This document shows positions 33,445 through 41,935 of a stretch of 64,000 bases of DNA, piece by piece (the stretch's first letter is position 1; each line of letters opens with the position of its first letter). The stretch covers positions 186,001 through 250,000 of the forward strand of contig JADFMN010000004.1 in the NCBI GenBank assembly GCA_022563855.1, written 5' to 3'. The notes beneath the pieces were generated by a model that had not been told where the DNA came from, did not search any database, and saw nothing but the letters and a program-made list of their open reading frames with translations. The DNA comes from Armatimonadota bacterium. Its GTDB lineage: Bacteria; Armatimonadota; Fimbriimonadia; Fimbriimonadales; Fimbriimonadaceae. The position numbers were made by a program, and so were the translations under genes.

Positions 33445-34722
33445 ATGCTCGACCGCCAGCTCATCCGGCACGATCCTGAGATCGTGCGCGCAGGCGCTTT
33501 GCGGAAGGGCATTGAAGCGCCGATCGACCAGTTCCAACTGGCTGACGCGGCTTGGCGCGCCAACACGCACGAGCTCAACGAGCGGCAGGCGGAGATGAAC
33601 CGGGTGAGCAAGTCGATCGGGCAGCTGTTCTCCGAAGGCAAGAAAAACGAGGCTGCGACCGCGCGCGAAGAGGCTCAGAACCTCAAACAGCAAATCCAGA
33701 ATCTGGAGGAAAAGGGCCGCGAGCTGGAGTCCGAATTGCGAGCGATCGAGCTGGCGTTTCCTAATCTGCCGCACGAATCGGTGCCGGATGGGAGCGAGCC
33801 GGAGGAGAACGTCGTGATCAGAGAGTGGGGCGAGAAGCCGTGCTTCGACGAACGCCCGGTGCCGCACTTTGAGATCGCGGAGGAGCTGAAGCTGATCGAC
33901 TTCGACCGCGCGTCGAAGGTTAGCGGCAGCGGATTCGCCATTTACACGGGGCTCGGCGCCAAGCTTGTGCGGTCGCTGTACTGCTGGATGTTGGACTTCA
34001 ACGTGCGCGAGAGCGGATACACTGAGGTGCTCCCGCCATTTCTCGTGCACACGGACTCGATGATCGGTACGGGCAACTTGCCAAAGTTCAAAGACGAGCT
34101 GTACAAGGCGACCGACGACCTGTGGCTCATCCCGACCGGCGAGGTGCCGGTCACAAACATGTACCGCGACGAAGTGTTCGACGGAGCGGACTTGCCGGTC
34201 AAGCACTGCGCTTACACAGCTTGCTTCCGGCGCGAATCTGGAGCGGCGGGCCGGCTTACTCGCGGCATTCTGAGGATGCACCAGTTCGACAAGGTTGAAC
34301 TGGTGAAGTTCGTTCTGCCAGAGACCAGCTACGACGCCCTGGAGCGGCTCGTTGCGGACGCTGAGAAGCTGTTGCAGGCGCTCGGTCTGCACTATCACGT
34401 GCTTCTGCTGTGCGCCGGAGATATGGGCGAGAAGAGTACGAAATGCTACGACCTTGAGCTGTGGTCTCCGGGCGAAGACCGGTTTCTCGAGATTTCGAGC
34501 TGCGCCAACTTTGAAGCGTTTCAGGCCAGGCGTGCGAACATACGGTTTCGGCGCGGCCAGGGCGAAAAGCCGGAGTTCGTCCACATCCTGAACGGATCGG
34601 CACTGGCCGTCCCGCGACTGATGGTGGCGATCTTGGAGACGAATCAACTCGCCAGCGGCGACGTGGTGATTCCGGAGCCGCTGCGGCCGTATATGGGTAC
34701 GGACGTCATCGAGAAGCCGTAG
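33445..34722 (+). CDS. serS: Serine--tRNA ligase
   Basis: 425 aa from the ATG of MLDRQLIRHDPEIV; the open frame upstream is non-coding. The N-terminal tRNA-binding coiled-coil arm spans about 30-105. Class-II motifs include motif 2 TACFRRESGAAG, then LRMHQFDKVELV, EISSCANFEAFQARR and motif 3 LNGSALAVPRLMVAILE. It charges tRNA-Ser (and tRNA-Sec when present) with serine in the cytosol. A TACAGT hexamer lies 6 nt before the ATG. Confidence 0.96.
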   Translation: MLDRQLIRHDPEIVRAGALRKGIEAPIDQFQLADAAWRANTHELNERQAEMNRVSKSIGQLFSEGKKNEAATAREEAQNLKQQIQNLEEKGRELESELRAIELAFPNLPHESVPDGSEPEENVVIREWGEKPCFDERPVPHFEIAEELKLIDFDRASKVSGSGFAIYTGLGAKLVRSLYCWMLDFNVRESGYTEVLPPFLVHTDSMIGTGNLPKFKDELYKATDDLWLIPTGEVPVTNMYRDEVFDGADLPVKHCAYTACFRRESGAAGRLTRGILRMHQFDKVELVKFVLPETSYDALERLVADAEKLLQALGLHYHVLLLCAGDMGEKSTKCYDLELWSPGEDRFLEISSCANFEAFQARRANIRFRRGQGEKPEFVHILNGSALAVPRLMVAILETNQLASGDVVIPEPLRPYMGTDVIEKP

Positions 34723-34738
34723 CGCCGGATAAGAGGTC

Positions 34739-36097
34739 ATGCCAAACAATCCTCCCGCAAAATGCAAACTTCCGGAGCTTTCTGGCTGGGGTAGGTTTCC
34801 GCGCGTCGAGCAGACGGTGGTGAGGCCGGAAAAGGCTGCGCAGCTCGCCTACCAAAGCGGCAAGACGCTGGCTCGCGGTCAGGGCAGGAGCTACGGGGAT
34901 GCTGCGCTGAACTCGGAGGGGGTCGTGCTGCTGACCGAGCGCTTGAACCGGTTCTTGGAGTTCGACGAAAAGACGGGAGTGCTTCAGGCTGAGGCGGGCG
35001 CGACGTTGGAACGCGTGCTCGAGGCGATGGTGCCGCGCGGGTGGTTCCTGCCAGTCACGCCCGGAACGAAGTTCTGTTCGCTAGGCGGATGCGTCGCTAC
35101 CGACGTTCACGGAAAGAACCACCATCGCGACGGCCCGTTCAGCAACTTCGTCCGCGAGATCGAGCTTGTGCTGCCAGGCGGCGAGACCGTGAAGTGCTCG
35201 CGTGAAGAGAGGGCCGATCTTTATTGGGCGACCGTTGGCGGCATGGGGCTGACCGGAGTGATTTCAACCGTCACCTTGCAGTTGAAGAAAATCGAAACGG
35301 CGTATATGAAGGTCAATCATCGGCAGGCCGCGAATCTCGACGTCGTGTTCAATCTCCTCCAGACGCCCGCGTGCGACGATGTGTACAGCGTGTGCTGGCT
35401 CGACTGCCTAGCCAAAGGGAAGCACCTGGGACGCGGCGTGCTGATGACCGCGCACCACGCGAAGCGATCCGAGATTCCGCTGATGACGCGAGATGCCCTG
35501 AAGCCGAAATTCAGGAGGCAAAGGAGGATCAAGCGAGATTGGCCGACGATTTACCTGAACCGTTTCACCGTCGGGCTGTTCAACGCCCTCTACTACCGGG
35601 TTCAAGGCCGGCGCGGCGAGTTCCACGTTGACTACGATCGGTTCTTCTATCCGCTGGATGCCGTCAACGATTGGAACCGCATGTACGGGAAGGCAGGGTT
35701 CGTGCAGTATCAGTTCGTCGTTCCGACAGAAAGGGCGCGAGAGGCGGTCCGCAAGGCGATGCTGCTGATCTCCAAGTTCAAGCGGGCGTCGTTTCTCGCA
35801 GTGTTGAAGCGGTTTGGCCCCGCCGGCAAGGGGCTACTCTCGTTCCCGGCCGAGGGGTACACGCTCGCGGTCGACCTGCCGGTGTGCAACGCCCTGCCTA
35901 AGTTGCTCAAGCGCCTCGACGAGATCGTTCTAGAGTACGGCGGTCGCGTCTATCTGGCAAAGGACGCATGTCTGCCCGTGCCGGCGTTCAAGGCGATGTA
36001 TCCCAAGCTCGACGAGTTTCTCAAGGTGAAGAGGGAGGTCGATCCTGAGAACCGGTTCAGTTCAGACTTGGCTCGCCGTTTGGAGATCGCGCCTTGA
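34739..36097 (+). CDS. DprE1-like FAD oxidase
   Basis: 452 aa. Strong likeness to decaprenylphosphoryl-ribose oxidase DprE1: ARGQGRSYGDAALN, the HGKNHH FAD-linked motif, WATVGGMGLTGVI, FFYPLDAVNDWNRMYG, GFVQYQFVVPTE, and the end MYPKLDEFLKVKREVDP. DprE1 oxidises the C2-OH of decaprenylphosphoryl-ribose in making the D-arabinose donor. The active-site Cys that benzothiazinones bind in mycobacteria is Ala here (about A377, in TLAVDLP), while the Lys in LAKDA is kept. It overlaps the DprE2-like gene by TTGA. Confidence 0.87.
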   Translation: MPNNPPAKCKLPELSGWGRFPRVEQTVVRPEKAAQLAYQSGKTLARGQGRSYGDAALNSEGVVLLTERLNRFLEFDEKTGVLQAEAGATLERVLEAMVPRGWFLPVTPGTKFCSLGGCVATDVHGKNHHRDGPFSNFVREIELVLPGGETVKCSREERADLYWATVGGMGLTGVISTVTLQLKKIETAYMKVNHRQAANLDVVFNLLQTPACDDVYSVCWLDCLAKGKHLGRGVLMTAHHAKRSEIPLMTRDALKPKFRRQRRIKRDWPTIYLNRFTVGLFNALYYRVQGRRGEFHVDYDRFFYPLDAVNDWNRMYGKAGFVQYQFVVPTERAREAVRKAMLLISKFKRASFLAVLKRFGPAGKGLLSFPAEGYTLAVDLPVCNALPKLLKRLDEIVLEYGGRVYLAKDACLPVPAFKAMYPKLDEFLKVKREVDPENRFSSDLARRLEIAP

Positions 36098-36837
36098 CGT
36101 CAAATCCCGTGCTCGTGATCGGTGCGACGTCTGCAATCGCGCGCGCGGTGGCCGAAGAGTTCGCGAGCCGCGGTTACAATCTGTACTTGGCCGGTAGAGA
36201 CTTGCCTGAGCTGTGGCGTCTTGCCAGCGACTTCGAGATCAGACACGGAGTCAGCGTGCAGGTCGGAGTCGTCGATGCCGAGGACTTCGCAGCGCACGGC
36301 GAGTTCGTGAAACACGTTATCAAGAGGGCCGGCGGCCTAGCGGGCGTGGTCGTCGCGCTCGGCTACCTCGGCGATCAGTCGGCTGTCGAGAAAGATCCGA
36401 GGGACTGCGTGGACGTAGTCACGCGGAATTACTCGGGCGGGATGTCTCTGTTGCTGCACTTGGCCAATCACTTTGAAGAGACCAGAACGGGGTTCGTCAT
36501 CGGCATTTCGAGCATCGCTGGCGACCGCGGCCGAGTCAAGAACTACGTTTACGGATCGGCGAAAGCCGGCATGAGCGCGTTCTTGCAAGGGTTGCGAGCT
36601 CGGCTCCACAAGGTCGGCGTCCACGTGATGACCGTCAAGCCCGGCTTCGTCGACACCTCCATGACGTACGGCATGGACGGCCTCATGATGCTGGCGACTC
36701 CAGAGGACGTAGGCAAGCAGATCGTGCGGGCGCTCGAACGGCGAAAGGACATCGCGTACGTACCTGGGATTTGGAAGTGGGTCATGCTCGCCGTCCGCAC
36801 GATTCCGGAACGCATCTTCAAAAAGATGAAGTTCTAG
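36094..36837 (+). CDS. DprE2-like short-chain reductase
   Basis: 247 aa from a TTG start that overlaps the dprE1-like stop (TTGA). Rossmann motif VIGATSAIARAVAEEFA, catalytic Ser in GISSIAG, Y-x3-K in YGSAKAG, and VKPGFVDT. The terminal VRTIPERIFKKMKF matches the DprE2 end. DprE2 reduces the 2-keto intermediate made by DprE1 to decaprenylphosphoryl-arabinose, so the pair likely makes a polyprenyl-phosphate arabinose or related epimerised sugar. Function outside Actinobacteria is an inference from sequence. Confidence 0.85.
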   Translation: MTSNPVLVIGATSAIARAVAEEFASRGYNLYLAGRDLPELWRLASDFEIRHGVSVQVGVVDAEDFAAHGEFVKHVIKRAGGLAGVVVALGYLGDQSAVEKDPRDCVDVVTRNYSGGMSLLLHLANHFEETRTGFVIGISSIAGDRGRVKNYVYGSAKAGMSAFLQGLRARLHKVGVHVMTVKPGFVDTSMTYGMDGLMMLATPEDVGKQIVRALERRKDIAYVPGIWKWVMLAVRTIPERIFKKMKF

Positions 36838-36853
36838 GGAGGAAGTTCGGGGG

Positions 36854-36943
36854 TTCGGAAAACTGCAAACTGCCGACTGCCGACTGAGAACTGTGTTCGG
36901 GTTGGTTCGGTTTGGAGTGCGCGGACGAGTCCGCGCTATCTAT
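36854..36943. repeat. Dispersed TTCGG/ACTGC element with hairpin tail
   Basis: TTCGGAAAACTGC, ACTGCC repeats, GAGAACTGTGTTCGGGTTGG, then GGAGTGCGCGG and its complement TCCGCGC. The first 52 bp recur inverted at 61168-61226, and the GGAGTGCGCGG hairpin tail recurs at 41786. The 36838-37035 gap otherwise holds only the promoter of the next gene. Confidence 0.75.
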
Positions 36944-36985
36944 AGTGCCAGTCGCTGGGGCACTGATTAGCCTACACGCTTCGCT

Positions 36986-37023
36986 TTGAACGCCCCAAGT
37001 CAGTCACGAGTAGAATTCGTGAC
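36986..37023 (+). promoter_or_regulatory. Promoter with overlapping operator palindrome
   Basis: TTGAAC (36986-36991) and TAGAAT (37011-37016) resemble -35 and -10 boxes with a long 19-bp spacer. TAGAAT is enclosed by the 7-bp inverted repeat GTCACGA/TCGTGAC (37003-37023), the layout of a repressor operator. GAGGAT (37025-37030) is the ribosome site. Confidence 0.5.
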
Positions 37024-37035
37024 CGAGGATATGCC

Positions 37036-37578
37036 ATGAAAGATCTCGAAGAACTTGCAGTAGCGATTTCGCAAGTGAATATAGCGTCTGATCGGGTCGC
37101 TTCGATCATCGGAAGACCCGCCTTGCGTGGGCACATTGGTGAGTTCATCGCTTCCAAGGTGTTCAATATACAGCTTCATGAGTCCGCTGCACATAAGGGC
37201 TCAGACGGAGTACTTTTAGACGGTGTGCTCGCAGGAAGCACTGTCAACGTGAAGTTCTATGGCCAACACGATGGCCTGCTTGACATGAGCGAAGATGCGC
37301 TCCCTGACGTATTCCTTGTGCTGACTGGTCCCAAAGGGTCCGCCGCTTCAAGCTCTGGACAGGTCAGACCAATCTGTATCGAGCACCTCTTCCTTATACC
37401 GGGGACGGAAGCACTGGCCGACGCTAAGTCTCGAAATGTATTGATTGGCGTCACAACGAGCTTTCCAAATGCGTTCTGGGACGAACGCGAGGTCTATCCA
37501 ATGAGTCGTTCAAAGGAGCTCAACCTCACTCAAGATCAGATACCGTTGCTGAAACTGTTCTCGTTCAAGCCTTCATAG
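37036..37578 (+). CDS. Orphan PD-(D/E)xK nuclease-like protein
   Basis: 180 aa. A helix with GHIGEFIASKVF is followed by KGSDGVLL and STVNVKFYG: the spaced E...D...V-x-K pattern with flanking strands fits the catalytic core of PD-(D/E)xK nucleases, and the following helix and strand (ALPDVFLVLTG) also fit. No methylase or helicase neighbours exist. It has its own palindrome-embedded promoter and is bordered by repeat elements on both sides, suggesting an acquired gene. It may be a stand-alone restriction or repair nuclease; the assignment rests on pattern only. Confidence 0.55.
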   Translation: MKDLEELAVAISQVNIASDRVASIIGRPALRGHIGEFIASKVFNIQLHESAAHKGSDGVLLDGVLAGSTVNVKFYGQHDGLLDMSEDALPDVFLVLTGPKGSAASSSGQVRPICIEHLFLIPGTEALADAKSRNVLIGVTTSFPNAFWDEREVYPMSRSKELNLTQDQIPLLKLFSFKPS

Positions 37579-37605
37579 CGGCGTGCGCCACGGTCACGCC
37601 CGTAT

Positions 37606-37671
37606 CCCTCCCCCGGCCTGCAGCCTGACACTGGTCGCATGCCTTCGTGGCCGGGGGAGGATAGGAGGGGG
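37606..37671. repeat. Dispersed inverted-repeat element (CCTCCCCCGGCC type)
   Basis: Perfect 12-bp arms CCTCCCCCGGCC (37607-37618) and GGCCGGGGGAGG (37649-37660), followed by ATAGGAGGGGG. A close copy is at 60960-61023, and related palindromes are at 17.1 and 43.1 kb. Confidence 0.7.
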
Positions 37672-37730
37672 CAGGCGATATCTCAGATTTCAAATCTCAG
37701 ATGTCGGGCTCGAAGTCTGTCGCTTGCTGA

Positions 37731-37760
37731 AGCTAAGGTCGCACAGGAGGACGACCCTCC
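37731..37760 (-). repeat. Dispersed GTCGTCCTCCTG element
   Basis: On the minus strand GGAGGGTCGTCCTCCTG then GCGACCTTAGCT. Other copies: 44811-44850 (+), 61077-61109 (-), and within 17031-17277 (+). Confidence 0.65.
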
Positions 37761-37833
37761 ATCTCACGAGCGCAAACCTCTAGGTCAATCAGAACGCCTT
37801 GCAACTATTGCAAGCAGCACCCCGAATTCGCGC

Positions 37834-37839
37834 TAAACT
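37834..37839 (+). promoter_or_regulatory. -10-like hexamer, leaderless aminotransferase gene
   Basis: TAAACT 9 nt before the ATG at 37849. TTGCAA occurs twice upstream (37799-37804, 37808-37813) as a possible -35 or operator. Confidence 0.45.
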
Positions 37840-37848
37840 ACTATCGTT

Positions 37849-39123
37849 ATGCTCACACGGCGCGAACTGTTGATATCTGGCATGGTGACCGCTGCGTTCA
37901 GGGACGACACGCTCGACTTGGTGGCGAAGGCGGTTAGCTGGGCCGACAAAGACGCGGTGATCAGCGCGCAGGACGAGGACTTCTGGGCGAAGATTCAGTC
38001 GGCGTTTACCCAAGACCGCAACCTGATCAACTTCAACAACGGCGGCGTCTGCCCGTCGCCGCGGATCGTGAACGAGGCGCTCAGGCGACAGATTGAGTAC
38101 TCCAACCAGGCTCCGGCCTACCATATGTGGAAGCATTTGGAACCGGAGGTAGAGCATGTGCGACTTCGGCTGGCACGGCACTTTGGGTGCGACAAGGACG
38201 AGATGGCGATCACACGCAACGCGAGCGAGGCGCTGGAGATATCCCTGCTTGGCATCGACCTCGAACCTGGCGACGAGATATTGACGACAGACCAGGACTA
38301 CGGCCGGATGATCAACACGATCAAGCAGCGCGAGCGACGAGAGGGCATCAAGCTGGTGCAGGTCAGCTTTCCGACCGTGCCGAACAGCCTGCAAGAGCTG
38401 GTCGACGCGATCGAGAGCGGCATCACGAGCCGCACGAAAGTCATTCTGATCTGCCACGTGATCAACCTGACGGGGCAGATTTGGCCGGTGAAGGCGGTCT
38501 GTGAGCTGGGGCGCAGTCGCGGAATCCCGGTCATCGTGGACGGCGCACACGCGTTTGCACAGTTCCCGTTCGAGCGCGACGACCTGGGCTGCGAATACTA
38601 CGGAACGTCGCTGCACAAGTGGCTGATGGCGCCGATCGGCACCGGCTTTCTGTACGTGAAGCGCGACAAGATCAAGGACCTCTGGCCGCTGACGCCTGCG
38701 ACCGAGGAGCAGGACGACGATATCAGAAAGTTCGAGGAGATCGGCACGCACCCGGCGGCGAACCACAACGCGATCGGCGAGGCGCTGACGTTCCACGAGA
38801 TGATCGGCGCGGAGCGAAAGGCCGCGCGATTGCGCTATCTGCGCACAAGATGGATCGACAAGATAGCGGAGGAGAAGAACGTCCGGTTCAACACGAACCT
38901 ATCCGACGAGCACTCGTGCGGGATCACCAACGTCGAGATACTTGGCCTAGATCAGGGAGAGATCGCGGCTTGGCTGCTGAAGGAGTACGGGATTTTCTGC
39001 ACGACGATCAACCACAAGCAGTACCAAGGCCTACGCATCACGCCGAACGTCTACACCACCCTCAGCGAGATCGACCTGTTCGCCGAGGCGATGCTCAAAG
39101 CGTGTCGCGAAGGGATCGGCTAG
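37849..39123 (+). CDS. Class V aminotransferase-like PLP enzyme (isopenicillin N epimerase type)
   Basis: 424 aa with a twin-arginine-like N-terminus (LTRRELLISG), though a full signal is not convincing. FNNGGVCPSP, ITRNASEALE, CHVINLTGQIWPV, IVDGAHAFAQ and the PLP Lys (about K257) in GTSLHKWL are typical of the isopenicillin N epimerase/cysteine desulfurase-like group of fold-type I enzymes. The substrate is unknown. It is convergent with the dioxygenase gene, with 2 bp between stops. Confidence 0.87.
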   Translation: MLTRRELLISGMVTAAFRDDTLDLVAKAVSWADKDAVISAQDEDFWAKIQSAFTQDRNLINFNNGGVCPSPRIVNEALRRQIEYSNQAPAYHMWKHLEPEVEHVRLRLARHFGCDKDEMAITRNASEALEISLLGIDLEPGDEILTTDQDYGRMINTIKQRERREGIKLVQVSFPTVPNSLQELVDAIESGITSRTKVILICHVINLTGQIWPVKAVCELGRSRGIPVIVDGAHAFAQFPFERDDLGCEYYGTSLHKWLMAPIGTGFLYVKRDKIKDLWPLTPATEEQDDDIRKFEEIGTHPAANHNAIGEALTFHEMIGAERKAARLRYLRTRWIDKIAEEKNVRFNTNLSDEHSCGITNVEILGLDQGEIAAWLLKEYGIFCTTINHKQYQGLRITPNVYTTLSEIDLFAEAMLKACREGIG

Positions 39124-39125
39124 GG

Positions 39126-39917
39126 CTAGATCTCCGGCGTTGCGCCGACGACGATGTCGAAGATCACTTCGATCTCGCCCAGCTTGGAGTTCTCAGAAGG
39201 CTTGAACGAGCGCAGGACTAGTTCGCGCAGCTCGGGGTCCCGCACGGAGCGGAGAACGCCATCCCGGGCGGTCATACGGTGGTCGCGGTCGATGATCTGG
39301 GTCGCGAGCCGCCTGTGCCCTTTGCGATCGACCGCAATGTGGATGTGCGGCGTGCGGTTGGCGTAGGGGACCGGTCGGATCGTGCGGAAGCGGTACTCGC
39401 CCTTCGAGTCCGTCTCGAACCGCCCGTACCCCTGGAAGTTCGAGTCGCGGTTCTGGAAATTGCTCGAGGAGGGCACTAAGTAGGCGCCCCGCGAGTCGGT
39501 CTGCCAGAGGTGGACTTCTGCGTTCGGGACCGGTTCGCCGTTCTTTGTAAGAACCTTGCCGCGCAGGTTGAGGATTTCTCCGAGCGCGTCTATCGTACTG
39601 TCGCCCAGCCTGACGAGGTCGTTGTCCTTGTCGAGCGGCATGTAGCGGTACGGGAAGAACGGCCCTTCGGTGAGGTGGGGTGTGAGCCGCAGTTCGTCTG
39701 TCAGCGCCTCGCGCACAAGGGGGTCGTCGAGCATCTCGCCCGCGACGCGGTAGGCCAGCTCCGGATCGGTCAGCAGTTGGGCGGCTACGCTCTTAGCGCC
39801 GACGATGCCGGCGCCGAAGAGTGCGACTCGCAGGAGAAACTGCCTGCGGGTGGCTCGGTCTTGCTCAGTCAGGCGGAGCGCCTTCTGGCCGGGCTCATAG
39901 GGGAAGTCAGACGGCAT
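39126..39917 (-). CDS. Exported intradiol ring-cleavage dioxygenase-like protein
   Basis: 263 aa from the ATG of MPSDFPYEPG (18 residues more are possible). A twin-arginine segment (ATRRQFLLRVALFGAGIVG) suggests Tat export. The core matches intradiol dioxygenases: TEGPFFPY, LRGKVLTKNGEPVPNAEVHLWQ, GEYRFRTIRPVPY and RTPHIHIAV, giving the 2-Tyr/2-His non-haem Fe(III) site. These enzymes open catechol-type rings. An exported form may act on plant or humic phenols, or could be a relic in another reaction. Confidence 0.87.
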   Translation of the reverse strand: MPSDFPYEPGQKALRLTEQDRATRRQFLLRVALFGAGIVGAKSVAAQLLTDPELAYRVAGEMLDDPLVREALTDELRLTPHLTEGPFFPYRYMPLDKDNDLVRLGDSTIDALGEILNLRGKVLTKNGEPVPNAEVHLWQTDSRGAYLVPSSSNFQNRDSNFQGYGRFETDSKGEYRFRTIRPVPYANRTPHIHIAVDRKGHRRLATQIIDRDHRMTARDGVLRSVRDPELRELVLRSFKPSENSKLGEIEVIFDIVVGATPEI

Positions 39918-40155
39918 AGCGGCCTCTCTTGGCGATACTGGCTGAGACGCCGCGGGGTTCCGGTTGTTCAATACGTTCGCAAGGCGCAGGTAGACTATCG
40001 TTTCGAGTTCCCGGCGCGGAAGCTCGATGGTTTAGGATCCAGGCGGCACCGACCAGCAGTTGCCCTCGTGCCGTGGGGCATCGGATGGCCTGGGCGGTTC
40101 GTCGCAACTCAATGGGTGCGTGTTGCAGAGCGCACTCAAAGGAAGTGTAACGCCG

Positions 40156-41766
40156 ATGATGCGTGTTGTATTCCTGGTCACTTCGCTTGTCAGCCTCGGG
40201 CTGATTCTAGCGCTCGCGTTCAACTACCCGTGGGTGTGGTGGTTCATGCTCCTGGTCGGGCCGTACGTTCTGATCGGAATTCACGACATGGTCCAGCGCG
40301 ACCATTCGCTGTTGCGCAACTACCCCGTGATCGGCCACGGGCGGTACGTGATGGAACTGGTGCGGCCGGAGATCCAGCAATACTTCGTGGAGTCGAACCT
40401 CGACGGCCGGCCGTTCAGCCGCAACGAACGGTCGATCGTCTACCAGCGCGCCAAGGGCGTCATCGACACGATGCCGTTCGGCACCCAGTTCGACACCTAT
40501 GTGCACGGGTACGAGTGGATGAACCACTCGCTCGACCCGGCGACGCCGCTCCCCGAGGAGCCGCGCGTGATGGTCGGCGAGGGCCGATGCTCCAAGCCTT
40601 ACGCTTGCAGCCGGTTCAACATCAGCGCGCTGAGCTACGGCTCGCTCTCCCTGCGCGCGATCCAGGCGCTCAACAAGGGCGCGGCCGAGGGCGGGTTCTG
40701 CCACAACACAGGCGAGGGCGGGATCAGCCCGCACCACCTGAGCCACGGTGGAGACCTCATTTGGCAGGTAGGCACGGGCTATTTCGGCTGCCGGAGCGCG
40801 GACGGCGGTTTCGACGCGGAGAAGTTCAAGGAGAACGCCTCCCGGGAGAGCGTGAAGATGATCGAGATCAAGCTTTCGCAGGGTGCGAAGCCGGCGCACG
40901 GCGGCCTCCTGCCAGCGAAGAAGGTGACGCAAGAGATCGCGGATATCCGGGGCGTACCGAAGGGCGAACGCGTCGTCTCGCCGTCGACGCACAGCGAGTT
41001 CTCCAACCCGCTAGAGATGCTGGAGTTCATTGAGCACCTGCGCGAGCTGAGCGGCGGCAAGCCTGTGGGCATCAAGATCTGCATCGGCCAGCCCGAGGAG
41101 TTCGTCGCGGTCGTCAAGGCGATGCGCGAAACTGGAAAGGTGCCGGACTTCATCACAATCGACGGCAGCGAGGGTGGCACGGGCGCGGCGCCGTTCGAGT
41201 TCTCCAACTCGATCGGGATGCCGCTGCGTGACGCGATCGCCTTCGCGAACAACGTGCTGATGGGCGCCGGCGTGCGCGACCAGTTGAAGATCTTCGCCAG
41301 CGGCAAGATCATCACCGGGTTCCACATGTTCCGCGTGATGGCGCTCGGTGCGGACGTGTGCCTGTGCGCGCGCGGCATGATGTTCGCGCTCGGCTGCATC
41401 CAGGCGAGACGGTGCAACCACAACGACTGCCCGGTCGGAGTCGCAACGACGGACCCGAAGCTCGACAAGGCGATCAACGTCGGCGACAAAGGGCAGCGGG
41501 TCGCGAACTACCACGCGAAGACCGTGCACTCGTTCCTTGAGATCCTGGCGGCAGCGGGGCTGACCGCGCCAGAGCAGATCAGGCCGGAGCACATCTTCCG
41601 GCGAGTGGACGAGACGCGGTGTCTGCGGTACTCCGAGTTGTACGAGTGGATCGCGCGGGGCGCGCTGGCGGCCGGGAGCGGCCCGCAGACGTGGCAGGCG
41701 ATGTGGGACTACGCCAAGACCGACCGGTTCTGCCACCCACCCGAGGTCGTGGGGTCTGTGCACTAG
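40156..41766 (+). CDS. FMN-binding glutamate synthase-like membrane protein
   Basis: 536 aa from MMRVVFLV, with a GGAAG ribosome site; two hydrophobic segments at the N-terminus (about 3-20 and 23-43) anchor it. The rest is the FMN-binding TIM barrel of glutamate synthase: CHNTGEGGISPHHL, GQGAKP-type loops, ITIDGSEGGTGAAP, ASGKI, and the 3Fe-4S cysteines in GCIQARRCNHNDCPVGV. It lacks the amidotransferase and GXGXG domains of GltB. Stand-alone copies of this type are widespread but of uncertain reaction. Confidence 0.88.
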   Translation: MMRVVFLVTSLVSLGLILALAFNYPWVWWFMLLVGPYVLIGIHDMVQRDHSLLRNYPVIGHGRYVMELVRPEIQQYFVESNLDGRPFSRNERSIVYQRAKGVIDTMPFGTQFDTYVHGYEWMNHSLDPATPLPEEPRVMVGEGRCSKPYACSRFNISALSYGSLSLRAIQALNKGAAEGGFCHNTGEGGISPHHLSHGGDLIWQVGTGYFGCRSADGGFDAEKFKENASRESVKMIEIKLSQGAKPAHGGLLPAKKVTQEIADIRGVPKGERVVSPSTHSEFSNPLEMLEFIEHLRELSGGKPVGIKICIGQPEEFVAVVKAMRETGKVPDFITIDGSEGGTGAAPFEFSNSIGMPLRDAIAFANNVLMGAGVRDQLKIFASGKIITGFHMFRVMALGADVCLCARGMMFALGCIQARRCNHNDCPVGVATTDPKLDKAINVGDKGQRVANYHAKTVHSFLEILAAAGLTAPEQIRPEHIFRRVDETRCLRYSELYEWIARGALAAGSGPQTWQAMWDYAKTDRFCHPPEVVGSVH

Positions 41767-41890
41767 CGGTTGGTTTTGTTCGGTTTTGGAGTGCGCGGGC
41801 TTGAGCGCGCTTTGCCTTCGAGCAGCTTGAGGCGCCTTCTAGGCGGGTAGTCGCACGGACAGACCCTCCGGGCCTGACCGTGGCACACGA
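41767..41890. repeat. Intergenic repeat cluster
   Basis: A TTCGGTTTTGGAGTGCGCGG element (second copy near 36907) is followed by GACCGTGGCACACGA (other copies near 17344 and 45665). No gene is seen in the 41767-41935 gap. Confidence 0.6.
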
Positions 41891-41922
41891 TCAATCGAGC
41901 GACCAAACCACCCGGCGCGCAG

Positions 41923-41928
41923 TAAACT
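41923..41928 (+). promoter_or_regulatory. -10-like hexamer, leaderless GH172 gene
   Basis: TAAACT 7 nt before the ATG at 41936. No Shine-Dalgarno sequence. Confidence 0.5.
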
Positions 41929-41935
41929 GCCCGTC

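Noticed and set aside
39510-41033. 507-codon plus-strand frame across the dioxygenase and glutamate-synthase-like genes
   Set aside because: It spans two real genes in other frames plus their intergenic region, and is Arg/Pro-rich with no motif.
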